Assembly (NCBI GenBank): GCA_035610365.1
Contig: CM069434.1
Location: 102,722,806-102,786,805 of the forward strand
Direction of reading: 5' to 3'
DNA length: 64,000 bases
Origin: Aquatica leii
Taxonomy: Eukaryota > Arthropoda > Insecta > Coleoptera > Lampyridae
The position numbers and the translations under genes are program-made. This document shows positions 56,434 to 64,000 of the stretch, in pieces. A model generated the notes under the pieces. That model had not been told where the DNA came from. It did no database searches and saw only the letters and a list, made by a program, of their open reading frames with translations. Within the stretch, counting starts at the first letter, position 1. Every line of letters starts with the position of its first letter.

Positions 56434-57389
56434 ATTCACAAAATATTATAATCACATAAACAATGATGTTACCACTAGGAACTCCCAATTTATATTACAA
56501 TTTTGTAAATGAAAAAATTTATATTTATACGACAAAAAGCCATAACCTGATGATATATTTACAAAAGGTAATTATGAAACTTATTAATAAGTGAGAATAC
56601 TATTAAATGTCTTTAAAATGAGCATTACCGCAGTTTGATTGACAACACATCATTAATAAGTCAGGTATTTGTTAATCCGCTTAACTCTAAGATGCATATC
56701 CGGTACAATATCTACTTTTACATAAACCGGACAAACATTCAAATTAAGAAATTGAAAAAATAAAGAGTTATTTTATAACAAAAAACAAGTATCGTTGTTA
56801 CTTATTAATTATTATATAAGAATAATTGTTTATAAATTATAGTAACAAACGCTGTATATTCTTATAACTAAACATTACTCCGGGTATGATAAGCCAGATT
56901 TATACATCCTACATACAAAAATAATGTGACTATCAGAACACACATTTCAATAAATTACATTAATAGTTAAAATTTAGACGTAACAAATAGTTTTGAATAA
57001 TTTTGCAAATATAATCTCGGCATTTTTATTCAAAACATTTATTACCTAAAAATTTGACGATATAGTACGTCCTATGTTTATTAAAAATATGTTAATAAAT
57101 TGTTATTCAAAATTAGAAAAAAGTGTTTGTTTTTTTAATTCGCACAAAAAATATAAAAAAAATGTTGGTTTTATAAAACGTTTATTTGAGAGTAATATTT
57201 AAAAACCTTTTCGTATGATTTGAGAAATACATACAAAATTAAGTAATGGTAATCACCTTTTTGTATTTATACGACAAAGAAAAAACCATAATCTTAGGAT
57301 ATATTTACAGGTATAAATACGATTAATACTATTAGAATGTGACTGAACGTGCGGTATTGCTCATTTTAGAGACATTTCCAATGACTATG

Positions 57390-57600
57390 TACGTTACTCT
57401 CGTCGAAAGAATCATAGCATAACTCACTCACATGCAACGCTCGGCCATGCGGCCTCGCGTCGCGTTAACGTTCGTTATGCTATTCCTTACTTTCGACTCT
57501 TGTTACGTAAACTACTATTTCAACACATGAACATTGCTCATAAGATCACATATTGCATTGGACTCAAAGCTCACTTCTTTCGTGATTCTTGATCATTATA
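57390..57600. other. Short GC-rich spacer with imperfect palindrome
   Basis: AGCATAAC at 57415 and GTTATGCT at 57475 flank GGCCATGCGGCC and several CG dinucleotides. It is unusual in this AT-rich window. The function is unknown. Confidence 0.35.
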
Positions 57601-57799
57601 TATTAAAAAAATAGAAAAAAAATCTAAAAAAATGGAAAAAAAAATTTTGCAAAAATTCTCAGAAAATTTAAAAAAAATTATTTGAAAATACCCAGAAAAT
57701 AATAGACAAAATGGAAAATTCGAGAAGTTTAAAAGAGGAAATACGAACCAACATAGAAAACCAATTTAAAATTGTTCAAGAGGAAACTCAAGGAGATAT

Positions 57800-58090
57800 G
57801 TTAAATTTAAGATCTCTATGAGCTGTTCCAAGTTTGTGAATTACTTTAAAATCAAGTTCCGATAATTTAATACACCGCTGTGCTAACCTTTTACTTAATT
57901 TTTTTAAAAATTGAAGATAGCAAATAGGATTGTAATCGGTTACTACTGTGATGGGTCTTCCGTGAATTAAGACGTAATTGCGTCAAACTCCATACAACTG
58001 CAAGACACTCTAAATCTGAGATTGAACAATTTTTTTTAACTTGTGTTAAAATACGTGAAATATAAGTTATTAGATGCATTTCGAGGAAAA
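57800..58090 (-). pseudogene. Gypsy RNase H fragment, antisense inside gag region
   Basis: On the minus strand from 58085: HLITYISRILTQVKKNCSIS and DLECLAVVWSL, a frameshift, then ITVVTDYNPICYLQ, KRLAQRCIKLSELDFKVIHK and LGTAHRD at about 57810. This is the RNase H of a different Ty3/gypsy element, inserted opposite to and interrupting the gag coiled coil of the plus-strand element. It is short and lacks LTRs. Confidence 0.78.
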
Positions 58091-58589
58091 TATGCGAAGT
58101 TCTAGAAAACAAAATAGAAGCAATAGAAGACAAATTAGAAGACAGAATTAAACTGCTTGAAGATATAAATGAACCAAAGCTCGACCTAAAACATTAGACG
58201 CTTTAGTGCATGCTTTTTAGAGTTTGAAACAACAAAACAGACATTGCAGCAAGACGGTCATAAACTTCGAATACTTCGGAAAAGAGGAGTGACGACTTTG
58301 AATTACGGTGAAATACGCCACGTATGACGACACCGTACTATACCTAAGAAGAAGACAAGAAAAGCGCTCAAAAGTTAGAAACAAGGTAACCAAAAAAGAC
58401 AAAAGTTAATCTCATTTAGTCATGTACTGGAGATTACCATCTAAATGGAATCGCCTATAGAGCAATTGCACAGTATCTATCTCGATGGCAAGATCAATGG
58501 AAAAAGTGTTCAGTTGCTTCGTCCGCACATATAACGGAAATATGAAAAAACATCACCAGTAACAATACGACTTCAAGCGGCGACGGGCA

Positions 58590-58985
58590 AAAAAACACCT
58601 ACTCACCGACAAGACATGTGGCCATTGGTTTAGGAAATGGAGTACTCGACTATCAAGTACTGGTAACCGACATCACGGAAAAAGTTATTCTGGAAATGGA
58701 CGGGATAAAGAAGTATGGGTTCTATTTGAATATGAAGAACAATGTTCTGAAGATCGGCAATGAAGAAATTCTCTTTCATTCGTCAGAGAAGGCAGCCGTG
58801 CAAGTCTTATTGAGTGAAGACGAAACTCTGCCTACAAAGACTGAAAGTGTGGTTTCGGCACGCCTAGATGGAAACCTTCGGGAAAGCTACATTCGCGCGA
58901 TTGAATCAATGGACTTAGTTGAAAATGGACTACTTGTTAGCGGAACTTTAGTACGAGTGAAAAACACAATGCCAGTTCTTAAATA
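58590..58985 (+). pseudogene. Gypsy gag-pol: retropepsin C-half
   Basis: ORF 58618-58986 reads VAIGLGNGVLDYQVLVTDIT (just upstream frame included) then EKVILEMDGIKKYGF, the second half of a gypsy-type aspartic protease (xDxILGxDxL motif, here changed to VILEMD), followed by a linker of pol. The catalytic DTG triad should lie upstream, near 58500, and is not readable. The frame stops at 58984-58986 before the RT. Confidence 0.7.
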
Positions 58986-59149
58986 AGCTTAAATATCAAC
59001 TCAGATCCAGTCAAGTTGAAAAAGAAGACTGTGGTAGGCCAATGCACGCCAGTATATCAAATTAGGAGATGCGTAAATTCTAACGAAGATACGTCGCCGA
59101 AGAAGTGCCCATAACATCTATTGGACATGCTTACCTCTAAATGCAAAAA

Positions 59150-60565
59150 CTTCAACCAAGACTAGCTGGCTAAAGTTAAAGTGTTGATCTAGCAGTATCA
59201 AGATGTGTTTGCGCTGGAGAGTGGTTCCAAAAGAAGAACTAAAGTGGTAAAGCATAAAATTAATATTGGAGACGCTTTAGATACGACAACATCCACGCTG
59301 ATTTTTTTTGGCAAAAAGAGAAGAAGTCGAACAAATAATTATGGATATGGAGAAAGAAGGTGTCAATGAATCTTCAAATAGCCCATGGGAGTCCCCAGTG
59401 GTACTCGTAAAGAAGAAAGATAGATCAACGAGCTTTTGTGTAGACTACAGACAACTTAACGACGTGACCAAAAAGGACAGCTACCTTTAACCGAGAACTG
59501 ACGATACGTTAGACGCCCTATCAGGATCCCAGTGGTTTTCCAGATTAGATTGAAAGAGTGGTTATTAGCAGGTAGAAATGGAACCCAAAGATCGTAAAAA
59601 AAAAGCTTTTACGGTTGTAACGTTCGAACGTTTGATGAAGACCATCTTGCGCGGATTGTCTTGAAAGACGTGCTTGGTTTACCTAGACGACGTGGTCGTC
59701 GTTAGAAGGTCGTTTGAAAACATTTAAACAACCTGAAAGAAGTGTTTCAACGACTACCTGGGGCAAATCTAAAACTGATCCCAAAGAAGTGCCATGTATT
59801 TAAGAATGAAGTGCAGTACCTTCGCCACGTCGTATTAAGAGATGGAGTAAAGAGTGACCTAGACAAAATCTGAGCAGTGCTAGCCAACACCGATCGACAA
59901 ACATTAGGTCAGAAATTTCCTTAAATTGTGTACCTATTATAGACGATTTGTAGGCGGTATTGCCAATATTGTCAAACCTTTGACGAATTTGACCGAAGAA
60001 AGAGCATAATTTAGATGGATTGAAGACAGCGAAAATGCTTTCTATCAACCAACTAAAACAGGTCTTAGTCACTTCGCCGATTTTAGGTTATCCAAGGGCA
60101 AATTTGTTTTGGATACCGACGCAAACAATTTGGCCATAAGCGCGGTCTTCTCGCAGGTGCAAAATGGACAAAAAACTCATAGCGTGTTTTAGTAAAATTT
60201 TGTCTAGGTTAGAAAAGAATTATCGCGTGACTAGGAGGGAGCTGTCAGCAGTCGTCAAGTCCGTAGAACACTTCTATAAATATTTCTACTGAGGACGGAC
60301 TACGCCGCTTTAAAATTCTGTAACCCGAAAGGACAAGTAGCAAAGTGGATCAAGAAACTGCTAGAGTATAACTATGACACAAAACACCGTGCCGGAAGCA
60401 GTCATCGGAACGCTGATGTCTTGTCCAGAAGACCATATCCAGCGGACTGCAGCCATTGCTTGCGACTTGAGGAAAAAGTCGAATGCCTCCGAAGAATTGC
60501 TATGGTGGATGACGAGTGGCAATCGGAGCAGTTGCATCGCAAACAAGAAAACGATTTTGAAATAA
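59150..60565 (+). pseudogene. Gypsy reverse transcriptase and RNase H, many stops
   Basis: [14 protein letters not shown] and [20 protein letters not shown] then [17 protein letters not shown] (59308-59490) are RT blocks 1-2. SGSQWFSRLD follows, then VYLDDVVVV (catalytic YLDD, 59677-59700), NFLKLCTYYRRFVGGIANIV and FVLDTDANNLAISAVFSQ (RNase H first Asp, about 60105). RNase H ends KHRAGSSHRNADVLSRRPYP (about 60385-60440), the usual AD(A/V)LSR end signature. At least ten stops or frameshifts. Confidence 0.88.
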
Positions 60566-60689
60566 GACCACTTCTGAACGAAAAGAAAACGGCCGACGTG
60601 AACGACGAGAAGTGAGTGCTTGCGGCAGAAACATCAAAGCGTTCTGGACGCAGTGGGACTCTTTGATAGTAGAAGACGGTCTTCTTAAA

Positions 60690-61700
60690 TGATCCATAGA
60701 GAGTGTCGAGGGCACAGAAAACAGACTACTCTACCATTGTTAAAACATCTCCACGATTGTACATTAGGAGGATACTTTGGTAAAAAAAGACATTTGAAAA
60801 AGTTTGAAAAAATTTTACTGGGTGAACTGCAAAGAAGACGTCATGAAATGGTGCTGTAAGTGCACGGTCTGCGCACCAAAAAATGGACCAGCAAAAAAGC
60901 GCAAAGCGCCGATGAAGCAGTATCGCGTAAGAAGCCCTTTAGAGACATCGCAGGGCCGTTTCCAGAATCTGATTCGAGAAACAAATACATCTTGGTAGCA
61001 ATGGATTATGTCACAAAATAGACGGAGGGTTACGCTATACCGAATCAAGAAGCAGCTACAGTCGCAGACGTATTTGTGAAAGAGTTTTTCAGTCGGTTTA
61101 GAGATCCGTTATAATTACACTCCGACGAAGACCGCAACTTTAAGTCTGGGCTGTTTCAAGAAGTTTACCGACTATTGAGAATTAAAAAAACTAGGACGAC
61201 GCCCCTCTTTCTTCAATCTGATGGCATGGTTGAGCGGATGAATCAAACAATGGGAAAATACTTAACCAAAGTAGTTTCCAAATACCAAAGAGACTTAGAT
61301 CAATACTTACACCTTTTTCTAATAGCATACCAATCATCCGTTTACGAAAGCACAGGCCAAACACCATCCTGTGTCATGCTCTGTCGCGAAATACGACTGC
61401 CATGCGATCTCCAATTTGGACAAAGACCGAAAGAAGAAGTTGCTGGAGAAGACTACGTCAGCAAGCTGACCAAGAAGCTAGAGAGCAACAGAATGAAGAC
61501 CAGATATGACGTCAAGGCACAAAATGGTTGGTTTCAACCTGGCGACATGGTGTGGTTGTATAATCCCCCGAGAAGACGTGGTTTGTCACCAAAGCTGCAG
61601 AGGCAATGGGAAGGCCCTTTTAAAATCGTGCAGCGTATTAATGACGTTATATATCGCATTCAAAAATCCAAAAGTGGTCCACATCGATCGTCTAGACCCG
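60690..61700 (+). pseudogene. Gypsy integrase with GPY/F module
   Basis: LLKHLHDCTLGGYFGKKRHL then ...CTVCAPKN gives the HHCC zinc-binding domain (about 60735-60890). The DDE core: DIAGPFPESDSRNKYILVAM (first Asp, about 60945), LHSDEDRNF (second Asp, about 61120), then GMVERMNQTMGKYL (61223-61262), where the catalytic Glu sits. The frame 61175-61714 is open for 179 codons through MKTRYDVKAQNGWFQPGDMV and WEGPFKIVQRINDVIYRIQK (GPY/F). One extra A in the run at about 61665-61675 throws the frame off just before the HIDRLDPF end of the module. Confidence 0.9.
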
Positions 61701-62280
61701 TTTGCTGGCGATAACCACATTACGCAAGTTCCGGTCCGAACTAAAGTAATAACTGGCAGAACCAGAAATCAAATCGAAAGAATGGACTTTGATAAGTTTA
61801 TAAGCATATACAAAGGTTTTAGAAAGGTTAGGTTTGGAGTTACAACCGAGAAACAACCAGCCTTGTTCCAAACAGGAAAACATTACGCCATTGCGCATTG
61901 TGTAAGCGAGAATCTTGACATGTCCAGAAGGGTTGCAGTCGTATTTAAAAAGAAGTTTAGACGGTTAGATAAGCTACGAAGGCAGCAACCGGCGATCGGA
62001 AAAGTTTTAAAACTACGTGGTGACCGATGTTTCGTTTTCTATCTGGTCACCAAGAAGTACTCACGTACAAAGCCGTTATACGAAAATCTGTAGCGAGCAT
62101 TATGAAATGTCTAGAGAGAAAGGGAGTTCCACAATTTTAATACATTGGCAGTACGCAAGCTTAGCTGTGGTTTAGATCAACTGAATTGGAGGACAGTTTT
62201 AAACATGTTGGAGGTCGTCTTCCGAGGAACAGGCGTTTAGGTTTCTGTTCGGGGACAGAACAGTCTTAAGAAAAAGGCAG
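61678..62280 (+). pseudogene. OARD1/TARG1-type macro domain fused to gypsy pol
   Basis: Beyond the A insertion the frame reads VVHIDRLDPFAG (end of the integrase GPY/F module) and stays open without a stop to 62093, through a basic linker (an ATG lies at 61782) into a macro domain: YAIAHCVSENLDM, VAVVFKKKF, FYLVTKKYSRTKPLYENL. Two frame changes later KCLERKGV (about 62107) and LSCGLDQLNW (about 62160-62190) complete the fold to about 62280. In TARG1 the catalytic residues are a Lys in TKK and the Asp of CGLD; both positions are Lys and Asp here (codons near 62052 and 62175). The ADP-ribose loop MGAGIA is changed to MSRRVA. The family removes ADP-ribose from proteins. Whether it is fused or separately translated from 61782 is unclear. 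Confidence 0.82.
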
Positions 62281-62289
62281 TGAAACGTT

Positions 62290-62690
62290 CAGCTTCAAGA
62301 GCGTTCACGAACTTTTTATCCACTTTTAGAAGGTTTGGGTAGGCTGCAGAAAATTTTTGTGATAAATAACAGAAATGTATAGAAACGGTGCAAAGAGAGC
62401 ATAGTCAGTCATTTGAAGTCGGCAGTGTTAAGAAGATGTTTAAATAAATAAGTGATTAACGCGTGTGTTCGAGAAAATATAAGAGAATATAAACGTACGT
62501 GCTTTTAATGTACCCAAGTGTCAGTTTTAAGATAAACAGAAGTTATCCGCGGACATTATTTTTCGAGTGATTATAATACATAAATTAGTGTAAGTGTAGT
62601 AGTTCGTGTAGTTATAAAAGTGTATATATTTTGTGTATAAATAAATTAGATTTAAAAATTCGTTACAATATTCTATAAAAAATTTTTTTC
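62290..62690 (+). repeat. Probable 3' LTR of the gypsy element
   Basis: Lies directly after the last coding sequence; a purine run (AAGAAAAAGG near 62269) may be the polypurine tract. It contains TATAAAAG at 62613 and an AATAAA at about 62639. The 5' LTR was not recovered, so its start and end are not fixed. Confidence 0.45.
62613..62645 (+). promoter_or_regulatory. LTR TATA box and polyadenylation signal
   Basis: TATAAAAG at 62613-62620 with AATAAA about 20 bases on. Their close order fits the promoter and polyadenylation signals within a gypsy LTR. Confidence 0.4.
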
Positions 62691-62889
62691 GATGTTTCAC
62701 ATCTGCCATGCGTCTCGCGACGGCTTATTTTTTCTTTTGGCATTAGCGTATTCTCAATCACATTCACTCATCGACATCGACAGCCCAAGTGACGTGGTTG
62801 TTACCAATAGGACCTTTTGTAACATAAAGGTTGGTATTTGACACATAATAAAGAAAATATTAAAAGATCCTGGCTTGTTTATTCAAAAA

Positions 62890-63560
62890 CAAAAAATGCA
62901 TTTTACTACTCTCCATGCAAGCTATTTGCCAGCACTGCTACATCAGCCTTGTGTACAGAGGGTTCCATTGATTGAAAAAAAGCTTCCGAAAAATTATCTG
63001 GCAATGAAGTATCACAACCGCACAAAAATTGTTTATTAAATGGAAAACCCGTCTTCAGCAAATAAAGTCGTGTAAGGGCATCGATCGCGACATAGAGCAA
63101 TTAATTCACTCTGAGACAGAATAATGGAGATATATTCTACATATAGTAATGGACGCTATCATGTATCTTGCCAGAAACTGTTTTTCGTTTTGAAGGTCTC
63201 AAGAAACACTGAATGATCTTACTGAAAAATTTCCTCAACTTGTTTTCTTAATTTGATAAGTCATGAAATACGATCCTACTCTCAAATACCAGTTAAACTA
63301 TGTAAAAAAAAGAAAATATTGCAAAACGAAAGCATCGATATAAAGACAAACAAAGTTTGAAATACCATTATTAATGACACCAAAGAGGTCATTCGCCATC
63401 ATGTTTGACTGCACTCCAAATGTATCTCAAAAGGAACAAATGAGCCAGGTGATTTAATATATAAAAATAACTGAAACTGGATGTGACATAAAAGACAGTT
63501 TTATTGATTTTATTAAATTAAAATCGCATGAAAAGAAACGCGATTTCTCTTCTTTGGTCT
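62890..63560 (+). pseudogene. hAT transposase relic (TTF zinc finger, DUF4371)
   Basis: In shifting plus-strand frames: CKLFASTATSALCTEGSIDW (about 62915-62975) and KASEKLSGNEVSQPHKN match the TTF-type zinc finger (CKLF...G..DW..A...L..HE.S..H), here with a substituted His. AIMYLARNCFSF (about 63157), VMKYDPTLKYQLNYVKK (63262-63312), IMFDCTPNVSQKEQMSQVI (63398-63455) and DIKDSFIDFIKLKS match DUF4371 of hAT-family, ZMYM1-like transposases. The first catalytic Asp is in MFDCTPNVS. The C-terminal half is missing. No terminal repeats were found. Confidence 0.75.
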
Positions 63561-63709
63561 AAAATTAGTTTAGGTAAAAAATAAACCGCTAAATCATTTA
63601 CTTCTAAATTTTATAAAACACATGTTTATTGGCGAAAGTCTTCCAATTTGTACAACGTAGTGTTTCGAAGCATTCCTATTTTGAGTTTAACAAGTAGACG
63701 ATTTCTAAC
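63561..63709. other. Spacer, nothing recognised
   Basis: Short AT-rich sequence between the hAT relic and the Penelope end. Confidence 0.4.
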
Positions 63710-64000
63710 TTATAAGAGAATTCGGGTTTCCACAAGTTGCATTTGTAATACAATTTTTCATTCTGGATAATTCCCGTGTTGTCGTTATCACACAAACTAA
63801 GTTTTCGTCCCACGTCACAGTGGACTTCCTCAGAGCCCGAAACAACTGATTAATTGCGATCTGAAGTCTCGCTTTTATAGACCGGCCTAAATAAAACTGA
63901 TTTCCAAATCTCCGGTAAAGGAAAAATAGAATTTCGGTTAATATCAAAATGATTTATAATTATTTCAATGCATTTCCTAATTTTTCGCCGACTGTAATTA
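63710..64000 (-). mobile_element. 3' end of Penelope-like element copy 5 (family C)
   Basis: Minus-strand coding enters from beyond the window: RKCIEIIINHFDINRNSIFP and LPEIWKSVL (about 63980-63890) match the end of the GIY-YIG domain (IEIIKHPxNFNRDxG...L.PIWK in the other copies). A hammerhead core and then the GATAACGACAACACGGGAAT terminal block follow. The same terminal block makes the hairpin at 49.96-50.15 kb. Most of the element lies outside the window. Confidence 0.7.
63800..63845 (-). ncRNA. Hammerhead ribozyme core, family C Penelope
   Basis: Minus strand: CTGAGGA (fits CTGANGA), the stem GTCC-AC against GT-GGGAC with one bulged base and loop TGTGAC, then GAAA. It directly follows the GIY-YIG coding end, as in the other Penelope copies. 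Confidence 0.6.

Larger units (their letters stand above)
52777..57389 (-). mobile_element. Tc1-like element with very long TIRs, interrupted
   Basis: The left end CATAGTCATTGGAAATGTCC (52781) and right end (complement identical over GTCATTGGAAATGTC, ending 57389 next to TA) begin inverted repeats that can be followed for more than 500 bp: shared blocks include CAGTCACATTCTAATAGTAT, ATGTAATTTATT and a TTAAGCGG block. The arms contain indels and a partial internal copy of the end at 56603-56630. Minus-strand transposase lies between. Penelope copy 4 (54072-55925) is inserted. Without it the element is about 2.7 kb, long for Tc1 because of the TIRs. Confidence 0.82.
57610..62690 (+). mobile_element. 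Ty3/gypsy retrotransposon with macro domain
   Basis: Plus-strand order: coiled-coil-like gag remnants (57620-58240), protease (58590-58985), RT and RNase H (59150-60560), integrase with HHCC and GPY/F (60700-61700), macro domain (61782-62280), then a 3' LTR-like region (62290-62690). A matching 5' LTR was not found and no target duplication could be set. Stops are frequent in RT and RNase H, fewer in the integrase-macro part. Confidence 0.82.

Noticed and set aside
56520-57389. Right part of the Tc1-like element read as a second, tandem MITE
   Set aside because: The inner blocks also match the left arm in the same order, so a single element with long imperfect TIRs explains it better.
57891-58133. 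Minus-strand ORF taken as an independent small gene
   Set aside because: It is part of a gypsy RNase H fragment with a frameshift.
1-64000. Search by eye for tRNA genes, rRNA, CRISPR arrays and prokaryotic promoters
   Set aside because: No cloverleaf B-box pattern, rRNA core or regularly spaced repeats were found; the window is eukaryotic repeat DNA.

Overview
The window is eukaryotic nuclear DNA, AT-rich and almost entirely made of transposable elements. The element mix (Penelope-like elements with hammerhead ribozymes, rosa-type DD41D mariner, piggyBac, pogo, RTE-type LINEs, Ty1/copia and Ty3/gypsy) points to an arthropod, most likely an insect; I cannot fix the order. No rRNA, tRNA, CRISPR array or bacterial operon was seen. 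Nearly every element ORF is broken by stops, frameshifts or deletions, so this is an old, repeatedly nested repeat landscape rather than a gene-dense region.

Layout. 1-5 kb: unique AT-rich DNA with a hAT element (1675-2884, perfect 8-bp target duplication). 5.2-7.5 kb: a piggyBac element with TTAA at both ends. 9.9-18.5 kb: a minus-strand copia element split into two parts (16.4-18.55 kb and 9.9-10.63 kb). Between them lie a DD41D mariner with 148-bp inverted repeats (10631-12171), a foldback element (12180-12836) and a plus-strand copia that has lost its reverse transcriptase (13.4-16.4 kb). 18.55-21.6 kb: a strongly T-skewed block with faint gypsy-like coding. 22.9-23.5 kb: a Penelope relic. 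25.3-27.9 kb: a full-length but frameshifted Penelope element. 30.4-32.4 kb: a second, mangled Penelope copy carrying a TA-flanked MITE. 34-36.2 kb: RTE LINE. 36.9-39.7 kb: a piggyBac relic split by a pogo-like transposon. 40.0-42.0 kb: a third Penelope copy with a 13-bp target duplication. 44.9-49.3 kb: a second mariner containing an RTE LINE with a 12-bp target duplication. 52.8-57.4 kb: a Tc1-like element with very long inverted repeats, interrupted by a fourth Penelope copy with a 12-bp target duplication. 57.6-62.7 kb: a Ty3/gypsy element. 62.9-63.6 kb: a hAT (TTF zinc finger plus DUF4371) relic. 63.7-64.0 kb: the 3' end of a fifth Penelope element, minus strand, running off the window.

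Host gene. One stretch looks like ordinary host coding sequence: a minus-strand first exon at 50803-50989 with an ATG, a signal peptide, a Cys-containing mature start resembling glypicans, and a consensus splice donor. If correct, the 0-50.8 kb part of the window may be the first intron of that gene, which would explain the absence of other exons.

Most interesting points. (1) The gypsy element encodes, in one open frame with the end of its integrase, an OARD1/TARG1-type macro domain (ADP-ribose hydrolase fold) that retains positions matching both catalytic residues. (2) Hammerhead ribozyme cores can be read at the ends of several unrelated-looking Penelope families, with copy-specific losses. 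(3) Four insertions are dated relative to their hosts by clean target-site duplications.
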